64,000 nt of DNA from Oscillospiraceae bacterium (GCA_902782235.1 CACZML010000002.1:1-64000); one strand, 5' to 3'. Positions 18,386 through 27,370 are shown, counted from the stretch's first letter. The notes: a model not told the origin generated them from the letters alone. Made by a program: numbers and translations.

Positions 18386-19663
18386 TCAGAGCTTTGATAT
18401 CACATCTGTATATTTCTTAATGCTTATGTCTTTTGTCAGGTTCTTAACGAGATAATCATGTCCCCTGTTGCCCATTTCAGCCAGCTCGCTGCTGTCTGCG
18501 TTATCGATGAACCATCTGATATTATCTTCAACAGCCTTGTAATCACCGGGCTCAGAAACCTTTCCACAGCCGATTTCATTGATCAGCATCTCGACTTCAG
18601 AACCCTTCTCGAGAACTGCAAGAACAGGCTTCGCAACGCCTGCGATTCCATAGAACTTGCTCGGACACGATACTCCCTTGATTCCCTTGGCATTTACGCA
18701 CCAGTGAACGTCAGCGGCATTGAGGCTGTAGATGAGCTTGTCCTTATCCTGGTAAGGGATGAAAACAACTGAATCCATATTGTGCTCTTTAACGTAAGCT
18801 GTAAGCTTATCAAGCACGCTTCCTGCGCCTACGAATGCGAAAACAACGTCTCTGCCGTCGGGCGTCTTGCTGCCGTTAAACTTTTCGATGACTTTGATAA
18901 GGCCTTCAAGATCGTAATAAAGGCCGATATTGCCCGAATACATGATTATGTATTTATTCTCAAGGCCGTACTTCTGCTTAAATTCCAGAATGCCATGTTC
19001 AGAAGGATCCAGAGGATATATCTGCTTCTCGTCGATCCAGTTGTTGATCATGGTATGTTCAGGAACTTCTTCGCCCTTAAACCTGTTTTTCAGCGTATCA
19101 ACGAGGTCTCGGCCTACTGTGATAACAAGATCAGACTTCCTGCAGGATTTCTTATCAAGGCTCATGGCAACCTTCAACACAGGCTTGAGCTTTACATATC
19201 CTGTAGCCAGGATCTGCTCAGGGTTATAGTCCTGAATGCAGTAAATGAACTTGGGGTGTTCACCTGATTCAGTCCTGATCTTTTTCTTGCCGTAAACACC
19301 GAGCATACCGCCCATAATAGGAGGCTGAGATATCGTGAAGATATAGTCCTGCGGACCAACCTTCTTTGTTACTTTCCTGGCCTGTGTGTAGTATGCGAGG
19401 AGATTTTTGATCCTGCTCTTCTTGCTTGCTTTCGAAAACTCAGGAACAGGAACTCTGTAAAGCTTTACTCCGTTTAAGGACTCTTCGTAGATCTTCTTTT
19501 CCTTATATTTCTCATCGATCTTTCCGGTATAAGATGGCACTGTGCAGATAACCGTAACGTCAAAATCATCCTGCATTCCTTCAGCCATATCCTGAAGGAT
19601 CTGGCCTGTAGATGCTTTATCCGGCGCGTAATAATGCGCATATATAAGGATTTTCTTCTTCAT
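18386..19663 (-). CDS. Glycosyltransferase family 4, WbuB/WcaI-like
   Basis: The 425-residue protein opens with KKKILIYAHYYAPDKAST and then a Q-rich GT4 N-terminal domain. The C-terminal domain has YIIMYSGNIGLYYDLEGL near residue 240 and PSKFYGIAGVAKPVLAV near 350, typical of WbuB-like fucosyl/N-acetylfucosaminyl transferases. A fucosyl donor would match the GDP-fucose genes nearby; that is inference. Its start codon overlaps the stop of the acyltransferase gene (TGATG). Confidence 0.87.
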   Translation of the reverse strand: MKKKILIYAHYYAPDKASTGQILQDMAEGMQDDFDVTVICTVPSYTGKIDEKYKEKKIYEESLNGVKLYRVPVPEFSKASKKSRIKNLLAYYTQARKVTKKVGPQDYIFTISQPPIMGGMLGVYGKKKIRTESGEHPKFIYCIQDYNPEQILATGYVKLKPVLKVAMSLDKKSCRKSDLVITVGRDLVDTLKNRFKGEEVPEHTMINNWIDEKQIYPLDPSEHGILEFKQKYGLENKYIIMYSGNIGLYYDLEGLIKVIEKFNGSKTPDGRDVVFAFVGAGSVLDKLTAYVKEHNMDSVVFIPYQDKDKLIYSLNAADVHWCVNAKGIKGVSCPSKFYGIAGVAKPVLAVLEKGSEVEMLINEIGCGKVSEPGDYKAVEDNIRWFIDNADSSELAEMGNRGHDYLVKNLTKDISIKKYTDVISKL

Positions 19664-20244
19664 CAGGAGTCTCCGAGCTTTCTTATCACTCTGCCGGGAT
19701 TACCGACGATTACCGAACCTGCTTCAAACTTACCTGAAACTACGGCACCTGCACCGACTACACAGCCGTCGCCAAGTTCCGTTCCTTTTAAGATAATTGC
19801 ATTGCAGCCGATGAAACAGTTCTTTCCGATCTTAATGGGTTTTGAAGGAACAAGATCGCTGTCTCCGCCCTTCTTGTCTGCAAGAAGCTTATTTCGAGTC
19901 TCAGCTTCAATAGGATGGAAATCGTTGTCCAGGATCTTCGTATTGCCGCCGATCGCAGTATTCTCGCCGATCTCAATGCCTTTTCTGGCATAGATAGTAA
20001 CGCCGCTCATACCGACGTTATCGCCTATTCTGATATATGCGCCGGGAGCACGTGTAACAATAATGGTCCTGCTGTAAAGACCGACCAGATTGGACAGGAA
20101 TGAGGACTTGATAGTAACGTTATTTCCAAGTGTGAGCTCTGCGCCCTTCTTGTTGAAGATAACGGGAACGCCCTTTAAAAGAAGGCCTTTGCCATATTTG
20201 ACCTTAGCAGCTTTCATTACAAGCTTATACCAGTTGCTGTTCAT
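19663..20244 (-). CDS. Hexapeptide-repeat acyltransferase (sugar O-acetyltransferase-like)
   Basis: The 193-residue protein shows left-handed beta-helix hexapeptide repeats from about residue 30 to 185 (for example IRIGDNVGMSGVTIYARKGI, then IKIGKNCFIGCNAIILKG and VVGAGAVVSGKF). The active-site histidine is probably in LDNDFHPIEAE near residue 112. It most likely acetylates a sugar of the surface polysaccharide. Gene order and a one-base overlap with the next glycosyltransferase place it in the assembly operon. Confidence 0.88.
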   Translation of the reverse strand: MNSNWYKLVMKAAKVKYGKGLLLKGVPVIFNKKGAELTLGNNVTIKSSFLSNLVGLYSRTIIVTRAPGAYIRIGDNVGMSGVTIYARKGIEIGENTAIGGNTKILDNDFHPIEAETRNKLLADKKGGDSDLVPSKPIKIGKNCFIGCNAIILKGTELGDGCVVGAGAVVSGKFEAGSVIVGNPGRVIRKLGDS

Positions 20245-20286
20245 GACCCCTCCTAAACGCTCCTTAAATACCCAAATCCTATATGC

Positions 20287-21729
20287 TTACATCGCACCTT
20301 TTCCGGTAAAGACTACACCGATCGTCTTAAGCAGGATCTTAAAATCAAGACCCAGGCTCCAGTTTGAGATATATTCCGTATCGAGTCTTACTACTTCTTC
20401 AAAGTCTGTGATCTCAGATCTTCCGCTTACCTGCCACATACCTGTGATGCCGGGCTTAACGGCCATTCTCGCGCGGTGATGGTAATGATATTTCTCATAC
20501 TCATCGATCGTAGGCGGTCTGGTACCTACTGTCGACATGGAACCTGTTAATACATTGAAGAACTGCGGGAATTCATCAAGGCTCGTTCTTCTGATAAACT
20601 CACCGATACCGGTCTTCTTTGTTCCGTCAGGAAGGATCTTGTTGCCGATGATCCTCGGATCAAAATCCATCTTAAACATCATTCCGTCCTTAACGAGGTT
20701 ATCGTCCATAAGTTCCTGTTTCATCTGTTCAGCATCCATTCTCATGGAGCGGATCTTGTAGATCCAGATATGCTGGCCGTTCTTACCGATTCTCTTCTGC
20801 TTGAAAAGAATAGGTCCGGGTGACTGGATCTTGATGATAGGTCCTACGATAATCATGATGAGCACCGCAATGATGCTTCCGATTATGCCTGCGAAAATAT
20901 CGAATAAACGCTTAATGAGGATCTGTACAGGCGTTGCATAGTTAACTGCTGTAGTAAGAACTGATGTTCCGCCGATCTTCTCTGAGAATCTCTTAACTCC
21001 GGAACGGCCCAGGTAAGGAACGTGATAATGTGTCGGAACAGCCATCGTAGCGCACGCATCCATAAGTCTTACGACTGCCCTGTCATTGATGGGCGCATCG
21101 ATATAGACTGAATCGACCCATTCTTTTGCAATATACTGTGCGGCCTTCTTCATGTCAGATACGACAGGGATGCCCTGAACGCTTTTAAGATTGGAATTCT
21201 CGAGAAGGATGATTCCTGTAACATCGTAGCCGGCGCGGTTATCGCTTAAAAGCTGCGAGATGATCTGATCAGCATTCTTCTCGGAAACAACAACGAGCAT
21301 ATTATTACGCTCTCTCCTGAATCTGCTGTGCTGGAGTATAGCCTTCCAGAGCGCTCTGAAGCAGTATCCTGCGACCACATACATAAGCGCGGTTCCGCCA
21401 AGAACAAATCTCGAATAATAAACGTCCTGCTGGGATGAGACCAGATAGAACAAAACGATAGCAAACACATAAATGCTGTGCTTTCCGAATTCGATAAGCT
21501 CTCTTGTGTAGGATCTCTTAATAACGTCGTGAAGAGAGTTATTAAGAACGATAACCAAAAGGTCAGCAAGCAAGAGTAATATGCCCAGATTCCTGTATGA
21601 ATGGTTAAAATAAACCCATTCATGGAACCTGAAGTAATATACGAGCATATATGAGAGCTGATTGATAAGGATATCAAGCAACATAAAGTCTATGTGCTTT
21701 GACCAGCCCTGTGCGTTTCTCTTATACAC
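20287..21729 (-). CDS. Polyprenyl-phosphate sugar-phosphate transferase (initiating, WcaJ/CpsE-like)
   Basis: The 480-residue protein has four N-terminal membrane segments, a CoA-binding-like middle domain (~140-240) and a further membrane hairpin at ~285-305. The C-terminal catalytic domain has ILFKQKRIGKNGQ, YKIRSMRMDAE near residue 325, GTRPPTIDEYEKY near 405 and KPGITGMWQVSGRS near 425. It starts the repeat unit by moving a sugar-1-phosphate (usually glucose, galactose or a derivative) onto undecaprenyl phosphate. The start is GTG, supported by GAGGG six bases upstream. Confidence 0.94.
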   Translation of the reverse strand: MYKRNAQGWSKHIDFMLLDILINQLSYMLVYYFRFHEWVYFNHSYRNLGILLLLADLLVIVLNNSLHDVIKRSYTRELIEFGKHSIYVFAIVLFYLVSSQQDVYYSRFVLGGTALMYVVAGYCFRALWKAILQHSRFRRERNNMLVVVSEKNADQIISQLLSDNRAGYDVTGIILLENSNLKSVQGIPVVSDMKKAAQYIAKEWVDSVYIDAPINDRAVVRLMDACATMAVPTHYHVPYLGRSGVKRFSEKIGGTSVLTTAVNYATPVQILIKRLFDIFAGIIGSIIAVLIMIIVGPIIKIQSPGPILFKQKRIGKNGQHIWIYKIRSMRMDAEQMKQELMDDNLVKDGMMFKMDFDPRIIGNKILPDGTKKTGIGEFIRRTSLDEFPQFFNVLTGSMSTVGTRPPTIDEYEKYHYHHRARMAVKPGITGMWQVSGRSEITDFEEVVRLDTEYISNWSLGLDFKILLKTIGVVFTGKGAM

Positions 21730-21743
21730 TTAAAACCCTCTTT

Positions 21744-22259
21744 TTATTTCTTGGGCGGGAGCTTATCGATGATCTCAAGACCCACCTTGATCTCTCTGGG
21801 ACCACCCATAAAGTCTGCCCTGATAATAGCGATCCTCTTGTGACGGTTGACCTTCAGGATGCTTCCTTCAAGGCCGTGCAAAGGACCGTACTTGATAATG
21901 ATATTGTCACCTTCGATAACGCCTACAGATTCCTGTGCAATGTAATCGTCACCGATAAGTATTCTCAAAAACTTCTCTTCATCGGGTGATATCGAACTAT
22001 ACCCGTAGCCTGTTCCCAGGATCTTCGTAAATGCGTTTATCTTTTTTAAACGCAGATAAAAACTCTCTACGTCATTTGTCTGGAAGAAAATGTATCCCGG
22101 GAAAAGCGGCATAGTAACCTTAGTCCACTCGCCCTTGATACTTTTTCTCCGTTCAAACAAAGGAACGAAGATCTCTTCACCATCATCTTTGACTTCGAGC
22201 TTTAATCGTTCTGCAAGCTTAAGCTCGTCGCCAGTGCGCACTTGAACTACGTACCACAT
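21744..22259 (-). CDS. loaP: LoaP/NusG-like transcription antiterminator
   Basis: The 171-residue protein has the NusG N-terminal domain (starts MWYVVQVRTGDELKLAERL; LFPGYIFFQ near residue 54) and a C-terminal KOW domain (GPLHGLEGSILKVNRHKR near 125). It is a specialised NusG paralogue rather than housekeeping NusG because it sits as the second gene of a polysaccharide operon. LoaP proteins of Firmicutes prevent termination across long biosynthetic operons and recognise an RNA hairpin in the leader. The hairpin at 22355-22385 just upstream is a candidate element. No convincing Shine-Dalgarno precedes the ATG. Confidence 0.85.
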   Translation of the reverse strand: MWYVVQVRTGDELKLAERLKLEVKDDGEEIFVPLFERRKSIKGEWTKVTMPLFPGYIFFQTNDVESFYLRLKKINAFTKILGTGYGYSSISPDEEKFLRILIGDDYIAQESVGVIEGDNIIIKYGPLHGLEGSILKVNRHKRIAIIRADFMGGPREIKVGLEIIDKLPPKK

Positions 22260-22347
22260 GCCGATATTTTACCATTAAAGCCAAAAGTATTATAAATAAT
22301 ATATTTAAGGCAACTTGCGTCAGTTTTGGTGAAACTGTGTAAGAAAA

Positions 22348-22385
22348 ATGAATGAATCCTCCGTGAAAGGGCTTCACAGAGGATT
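22348..22385 (-). terminator. Hairpin with T-rich tail between wzz and loaP (possible attenuator)
   Basis: Minus-strand stem AATCCTCTGTGAA/TTTCACGGAGGATT with one mismatch and a short GCCC-type loop, followed by CATTCATTTTTC. The tail is imperfect, so it may end part of the transcripts and allow readthrough when LoaP acts. Confidence 0.6.
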
Positions 22386-22412
22386 ACTTCTAAAATAACA
22401 ATGATTTTTGTG

Positions 22413-23945
22413 TCAGATTATGACAGCGCCAATGATCTTTGTTCCTGCGTTACCGATCAAAGCGATCTCATCAGCAACATTCTTGTACAGGGATACATTA
22501 CGCTGCTCTAAAAGAACTACACCATCATATTCAGGAATAAGCTTAAGGATATCAGGGTCGCTGAACAGGTCAGGTCTGTAATCGCCCTTAAGACCAAGCT
22601 TCTTAACCGCTTCTTCCATAGCCTTCTTATCACCTGTACCTGTGATAAGGATCTTGTTCAGACCGGTTGTAATGTTGCTGTAGTTATTGGAGATGAGCTT
22701 TATGTTATTCTCTGAACTCATCTTTGTATCATCTTCAGACTTAATGTCGATATATTCAGTATATCCGCATCTTTTGCCGGAAGGCTTCAATACGCCGATC
22801 TTCTTTACGGACTTAAACTTGCCGAAGAACTGCGCCTGTGTCGTAATCTTCTTTCCGAATACGTATACAAGTACAAGGATAACGGTAACAACGCAGAAAC
22901 CGGCGATGAAGCCGAGTGCACCAAACTTGATGCCGGGCTTAATGGTTCCCCAGAAACTTACATTAGTTTCAGCATCAGCTGCCTGAACACCGGAATCGTT
23001 TGCTTCCTGTTCATTTGCAAAATATTCAAGGAGGTCTTCCTTATCTGAAACACCAAGATCTTTTGCAATCTGGTCTAATGAATCGTTATAGCCGATGATC
23101 TGCTTCTGCAAAGTCTCGATCCTGGATGTCTGGTTAGCCTGATTGTCTCTTATCTGGGCATCGACCTTAACATTCTGCTGTACACCTACATTCGTAAGCG
23201 AATGATCTGCTAATGAGACCTTGATCCTGTCAGATTCTGAAAGGATCCTTTTCGCAACAAGATCAATAACTTCATCAGTAAATTCTCTGGAAGGTCCTAC
23301 AACCCTTACATTAAATGAAGCAACCTTTCCGACCGGATTATCTGTAGAAAGGATCGCACCATCCGATACCTGGCTGTCAAAATAGATAACTTCCTTGATG
23401 TAATCTGCTTTAAGGCCGTTCTTATCAGCATATGCATCAAGATAATCTCCGCTTTGAACGGTATTCTGGTAAGCACTGATAAGAGCCCTGTCAAGACCTC
23501 CGGTTACATTATCCTTAAGAGTGATAACGAACTGGCACTTTGCCTCATAGACATTCTCAGCATCGATCTGCATATACACGGAATCAGAAAGATAATGTCT
23601 CTGATGATCTATCTGTGAATTCACCTTAGTGATAGCAGCAGCAATGTCACGTGCTCTGTCGACTTTCTGAATACGGTTCTGATAAGAGATATCAGACTCA
23701 TTATCCTCTCTAACTCTCAGATCAAGCGTTCCTGAAGATACACCGCTCTTTCTGGTGATCTTATATGCGAAAAGAGCGCCGCCCAACAACACTGCAACGA
23801 TCAAGATTATTCCTAGATTCCTTAAGACTGCATAAAGCAGATCCTTAAGACTGAGCATGGAATCATTATCATTGGAATCCAACATCAGAACGACATTATT
23901 GCCGTTAGTGTTAAGATCCGTCTGCTCTCTTTTATTCGAATCCAT
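22413..23945 (-). CDS. Wzz/Wzc-like chain-length determinant with degenerate kinase-like C-terminus
   Basis: About 510 residues. A transmembrane segment lies near residues 36-56 (NLGIILIVAVLLGG) and a second near 335-360. Between them is the external Wzz domain with polar coiled-coil character. Residues ~385-510 on the inner side look like a tyrosine-kinase (CpsD/Wzc) domain: ILITGTGDKKAMEEA stands where the P-loop should be, and YDGVVLLEQRNVSLY aligns with the later kinase region. The P-loop lysine-serine/threonine is absent. I chose ATG 23945 because AAGGAGATAAT precedes it; an upstream in-frame ATG lacks such a site. First gene of the assembly operon. Confidence 0.85.
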   Translation of the reverse strand: MDSNKREQTDLNTNGNNVVLMLDSNDNDSMLSLKDLLYAVLRNLGIILIVAVLLGGALFAYKITRKSGVSSGTLDLRVREDNESDISYQNRIQKVDRARDIAAAITKVNSQIDHQRHYLSDSVYMQIDAENVYEAKCQFVITLKDNVTGGLDRALISAYQNTVQSGDYLDAYADKNGLKADYIKEVIYFDSQVSDGAILSTDNPVGKVASFNVRVVGPSREFTDEVIDLVAKRILSESDRIKVSLADHSLTNVGVQQNVKVDAQIRDNQANQTSRIETLQKQIIGYNDSLDQIAKDLGVSDKEDLLEYFANEQEANDSGVQAADAETNVSFWGTIKPGIKFGALGFIAGFCVVTVILVLVYVFGKKITTQAQFFGKFKSVKKIGVLKPSGKRCGYTEYIDIKSEDDTKMSSENNIKLISNNYSNITTGLNKILITGTGDKKAMEEAVKKLGLKGDYRPDLFSDPDILKLIPEYDGVVLLEQRNVSLYKNVADEIALIGNAGTKIIGAVII

Positions 23946-23973
23946 TATTATCTCCTTAAAAAATAATATTTTT

Positions 23974-24002
23974 ATTATAAACTTAACGGCTTTTATCCAC
24001 AA
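23974..24002 (-). promoter_or_regulatory. Promoter of the polysaccharide assembly operon
   Basis: Minus strand: -35 TTGTGG (24002-23997), 17-base spacer, -10 TATAAT (23979-23974), about 28 bases before the wzz-like ATG. The leader is too short to hold a long LoaP target before wzz. Confidence 0.65.
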
Positions 24003-24100
24003 ACGAGCAACCTATCCTATAGTGCACTCGATCATCAGACAACCTATCGGCAAATTGCCAAAATACTGTCTTACGACACTTCAGATTTTACCAATTGTGT

Positions 24101-24106
24101 TATGAT
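24101..24106 (+). promoter_or_regulatory. Extended -10 of the M20 dipeptidase gene
   Basis: TGTTATGAT forms an extended -10 ~28 bases before the ATG at 24135. The -35 (ACTTCA) is poor. Confidence 0.5.
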
Positions 24107-24134
24107 TCAAAACAGAAAGAAACGGAGGCGTTAA

Positions 24135-25454
24135 ATGGACAATCCCTCATTATCTGAATCAGAATTCAGTTTTCTCAAAAATCTAATTTCAATAGAAAGT
24201 ACAGGCTCTTCACCTGTAGAAGACCCCTCTTACGGCACACTTCCCTACGGCACTAAACCCTTCTCTGCGTTAAAGTTCTTTTTAGACGACGCAGCTGCTT
24301 CAGGCATGCGCACAGGAACGATCGACAACCGTGTCGGCTGGTGCGAAGCAGGTCCCGAAAATGCCGACCTCATCGGTATTGTATGTCATCTGGATGTTGT
24401 ACCTTCTGGCAACGGATGGAACACCGATCCTTTCGAACTGACACTTAAGGACAGTATCCTCTACGGGAGAGGAATCGTTGACGATAAAGGCCCTGCTGCT
24501 GCAAGTTATTTTGCAATGAAAAGACTTATGGCAAGCGGTTATGAATTCAAAAAAAGGATCCGCCTGATCCTTGGAACAGATGAAGAAAGAACCTGTTCCT
24601 GTGTTGAGACATATGCTGCAAAGGGCGAGATCCCTTCATTCTCGATAACTCCTGATGCCGAATTCCCTGTTATCTATGCGGAAAAAGGCATAATGAACAT
24701 AAAGATCTCAGATGACAATCCGTCTGCAATTAAGGCTTCTGCAGGCACTGCTGCAAATATGGTACCTGCGCAGAGCTCCTGCGTAATTGGCGGCAAAGAA
24801 TACATTGCCAAAGGCAAGACAGCACATGCATCAAAGCCCGATCTTGGCATAAACGCAATTTTCGAGATGATAAAGATGCTCGACCAGGATAACGCAGATT
24901 ATTCTTCATCACCCATATTGAGCTTCATATCAAAGGAAATCGTCGGCAAGAGCGCCGCTGAATATACAGGCTGTGACGTAACTGACGAGTCAGGCAGTGT
25001 TACAGCAAATCCTTCTATCCTGAAGTGCGGCGAAGATGGTGAATCACTCGTTATCGATATAAGATGCCCTGTCAGCTACAGCATGGATTCGATCACTTCA
25101 TACATCGCTATGAGAGCAGCTGAATACGGACTTTTCGCAGAGATCACAAACCAGATGGCACCGCTTTATAAGGCAAAGGATCTGCCTGAGATATCAGTCC
25201 TCACAGACATCTGGAAAGAGAACATGCCTTCTTACAGCGGATACCTTCCGGAATACCTGGAGACATATACAGAACCTATCGCGATCGGCGGCGGAACATA
25301 CGCCCGTCACATGCCTAATACAATTGCTTTCGGCATTCAGACACCCTGGCAGGAAGACCAGTGCCATCAGACAAACGAATGCAGGGCTCTAAAGGATTTC
25401 GAGACCGATATAAAGGTTCTTACAGAAGCAATCAAGGCGTTATCCGAACAGTAA
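24135..25454 (+). CDS. M20-family dipeptidase (PepV/Sapep-like)
   Basis: The 439-residue metallopeptidase has CHLDVVPSGNGW near residue 83 (metal-binding His and nearby catalytic Asp), LYGRGIVDDKGP near 111 (bridging Asp), LGTDEERTC near 140 (catalytic and metal-binding glutamates) and GGTYARHMPNTIAFG near 388. This pattern and the insert before the last domain match Xaa-His/PepV-type dipeptidases, which cleave dipeptides in the cytosol. The ATG is behind GGAGG. It is monocistronic and divergent from the polysaccharide operon, with a shared terminator downstream. Confidence 0.9.
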   Translation: MDNPSLSESEFSFLKNLISIESTGSSPVEDPSYGTLPYGTKPFSALKFFLDDAAASGMRTGTIDNRVGWCEAGPENADLIGIVCHLDVVPSGNGWNTDPFELTLKDSILYGRGIVDDKGPAAASYFAMKRLMASGYEFKKRIRLILGTDEERTCSCVETYAAKGEIPSFSITPDAEFPVIYAEKGIMNIKISDDNPSAIKASAGTAANMVPAQSSCVIGGKEYIAKGKTAHASKPDLGINAIFEMIKMLDQDNADYSSSPILSFISKEIVGKSAAEYTGCDVTDESGSVTANPSILKCGEDGESLVIDIRCPVSYSMDSITSYIAMRAAEYGLFAEITNQMAPLYKAKDLPEISVLTDIWKENMPSYSGYLPEYLETYTEPIAIGGGTYARHMPNTIAFGIQTPWQEDQCHQTNECRALKDFETDIKVLTEAIKALSEQ

Positions 25455-25474
25455 ATACTTCAGAACAAAAAAAT

Positions 25475-25504
25475 AAGCGCTGACCATTAAGATCAGCGCT
25501 TTTA
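25475..25504. terminator. Bidirectional terminator between convergent genes
   Basis: Stem AAGCGCTGA/TCAGCGCTT with a 9-base loop. T-rich tails exist on both sides (TTTTATTATG on plus, ATTTTTTTG on minus), serving the M20 gene and the NlpC/P60 gene. Confidence 0.9.
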
Positions 25505-25524
25505 TTATGTCTGTTGTTATTCTC

Positions 25525-26841
25525 TTATCTTACACGTCTGATGTGTGCGATGTTCTTTGCGGAAGAGAACTTGTCTGCAACAACGCCGTACTTTGCACCC
25601 TTTGCGTGTACATAAGTATCATTTCCGATATAGAGCGCGGAGTGTTCCATTGTTCCGTCACCGTTACGGTCAAAGCAGATGATGTCGCCGCACTGGATGT
25701 CTTCTTTTGCAACTTCCTTACCCTTCTTGGACTGGCTTGTAGCGCCGTGAGGGAGCGAGATGTTGTAGTAGTTCTTGTAGCAGTACATAACGAAACCGGA
25801 ACAGTCGAAGCCCTTAGTCGGAGAAGAACCGCCGGCTACGTACTTACAGCCGATAAAGCTCTTAACATACTTAGCGAAATCTCCGGACTTATCACCGACC
25901 TTGCCGGATGAGCTGTTGGACGGCTTAGGTGTATTTGTAGCCTTGGAACCAGAACCGGAGCTGGGTGCCTTGGTAGTTGTATAGCTTGCCTTTACATAGT
26001 AACCGGAGCTTGACTTATACCAGCCGTTATCTGTCTCGGCGACAACGGAAATCTTTGTTCCCTCCTTAATGGTAGAAAGCAAAGAATATGAAATACCAGG
26101 GCCTGATCTTGTATTAAGAGAAGTCGAAGCGTAAACAGTCTTGCTTACCTTTGTCTCCTTAACGCCGTTCTTGGTAGTCGTGGTTGAAGAAGATGATGAC
26201 TTCTTAGTAGTTGTTGTCTTTTTCTTAGGCTTAGGAGTATTTGTAGGCTTGGGTGTAGGAGTATTAGTAGGAACTGGTGTGATAACTGTAGCTGACAGTT
26301 CTGTGTTCTTGATATAACCCTGTGTTCCGTCAGAAAGCTTAACAAGTGACCATTCCTTATTATGAGAGATCCTTACAACCGTATCACCGATCTTAAGCTT
26401 TTTCTCTTTATCAGCAGCTGCATCCTTCTTGGAATCTGCCTTATCCTCAGCAAACTCGGTAACAGCCGCATCATCAACCTTAAGCGGAACAAGGGAAACA
26501 TTACTCTTAAGCCAGTATGTACCACCGTCATAAGTTACCGGATCTGCAGGATCATTGTTGTAGTCGACAGTTACATCAGCAAAAGAAGTAACAGCCTTAA
26601 AAGTATAATCATTGATAGAAACATTAGGATTACCAAGGCTTATCGAGACAACACCTGTCTCAGAGACCTTCTCATCTTCAGTCAGAAGACGCTCATAGAA
26701 ATCCTGTGTTCCGGGTGCAAGAAGTGACGGACTCTGAAGACCGATACGGTCCTTGGAACCGCATTCATAAATGCAGATTGAACCGATGGCGAAGCTTGCC
26801 GCCATTACAGCTGATACTATGTTGAGCACTCTGTAATTCAA
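25525..26841 (-). CDS. Secreted SH3-domain NlpC/P60 peptidoglycan hydrolase
   Basis: The 438-residue protein has an N-terminal membrane/signal segment (residues ~5-24). A bacterial SH3 domain follows near 150-190, then a Thr/Pro/Lys/Ser-rich linker with TNTPKPTNTPKP-like repeats, a second SH3 domain near 225-285 (LNTRSGPGISYSLL) and a second linker. The C-terminal C40 domain spans ~325-438. Catalytic Cys is in FDCSGFV near 344 and His in MEHSALYIG near 399. It should cut peptide bonds in the cell-wall stem (gamma-D-Glu-diamino-acid type). The start is TTG, supported by AAGGAG about ten bases upstream. Confidence 0.92.
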   Translation of the reverse strand: MNYRVLNIVSAVMAASFAIGSICIYECGSKDRIGLQSPSLLAPGTQDFYERLLTEDEKVSETGVVSISLGNPNVSINDYTFKAVTSFADVTVDYNNDPADPVTYDGGTYWLKSNVSLVPLKVDDAAVTEFAEDKADSKKDAAADKEKKLKIGDTVVRISHNKEWSLVKLSDGTQGYIKNTELSATVITPVPTNTPTPKPTNTPKPKKKTTTTKKSSSSSTTTTKNGVKETKVSKTVYASTSLNTRSGPGISYSLLSTIKEGTKISVVAETDNGWYKSSSGYYVKASYTTTKAPSSGSGSKATNTPKPSNSSSGKVGDKSGDFAKYVKSFIGCKYVAGGSSPTKGFDCSGFVMYCYKNYYNISLPHGATSQSKKGKEVAKEDIQCGDIICFDRNGDGTMEHSALYIGNDTYVHAKGAKYGVVADKFSSAKNIAHIRRVR

Positions 26842-27009
26842 TCTTTTGTTTCTCCTTCTTCACGCCTATTACGATTTGTACTGTGATTTTACCATTTTTG
26901 CTCTATGGATTTCCTGCAAAATTAAGCAAAACTCGGGCAGATGCCTATAAATGCCACAAAATTGTAATATAAATCGGCCAAAAACGATATTTTCGGGCTT
27001 AAATCCCAG

Positions 27010-27041
27010 AAAAAACCTCCGTCACTTACAAAGTGCGGAGG
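27010..27041 (-). terminator. Terminator of the tRNA-His-Gln-Lys operon
   Basis: Minus-strand stem CCTCCG/CGGAGG with inner CACTT/AAGTG pairing, followed by TTTTTT. It lies 15 bases after tRNA-Lys. Confidence 0.9.
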
Positions 27042-27056
27042 CTATTAACATCAAGT

Positions 27057-27132
27057 TGGTGGCTCACTGGAGGTTCGAACTCCAGACCCCTTGATTAAAA
27101 GTCAAGTGCTCTACCGGCTGAGCTAGTGAACC
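27057..27132 (-). tRNA. tRNA-Lys (anticodon UUU)
   Basis: 76 bases including encoded CCA. Acceptor stem GGTTCAC/GTGAGCC, anticodon stem CTTGA/TCAAG with loop CTTTTAA (anticodon TTT), and T-loop TTCGAAC are all present. Confidence 0.96.
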
Positions 27133-27136
27133 AAAT

Positions 27137-27211
27137 TGGCTGGGGTGGCAGGATTTGAACCTACGAATGCGGGAGTCAAAGACCCGTGCCTTACCCCTTG
27201 GCTACACCCCA
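27137..27211 (-). tRNA. tRNA-Gln (anticodon UUG)
   Basis: 75 bases including encoded CCA. Acceptor stem TGGGGTG/CACCCCA, anticodon loop CTTTGAC (anticodon TTG), T-loop TTCAAAT. It begins with U, as usual for glutamine tRNAs. Confidence 0.95.
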
Positions 27212-27234
27212 GTGATAAGAGGCAATTAAAAAAT

Positions 27235-27312
27235 TGGGGTGGGATATGGGATTCGAACCCATGATATCTAGTGCCACAAACTAGCGCTCTAACCAACTGA
27301 ACTAATCCCACC
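27235..27312 (-). tRNA. tRNA-His (anticodon GUG)
   Basis: 78 bases including encoded CCA. The gene encodes the extra 5' G (G-1) paired with C73, diagnostic for tRNA-His. Anticodon GTG lies in the loop TTGTGGC-type sequence; T-loop TTCGAAT. First of three tRNAs in one transcript. Confidence 0.95.
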
Positions 27313-27333
27313 ATGACAGCCAATTGCCTAAAA

Positions 27334-27362
27334 AGTATAATGTTAACTATGTTTTAAGTCAA
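27334..27362 (-). promoter_or_regulatory. Promoter of the tRNA operon
   Basis: Minus strand: -35 TTGACT (27362-27357), 17-base spacer, -10 TATACT (27339-27334), ~20 bases before tRNA-His. Near-consensus, as expected for a stable RNA operon. Confidence 0.85.
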
Positions 27363-27370
27363 GCAGATAT

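Noticed and set aside
22280-22300. Separate promoter for loaP (TATAAT at 22289-22294)
   Set aside because: The only upstream TTGCCT is 13 bases away, too close for a sigma-A -35, and the stretch is simply AT-rich.
27123-27323. 66-codon minus-strand frame over the tRNA cluster
   Set aside because: The sequence is tRNA-Gln and tRNA-His, not protein-coding.
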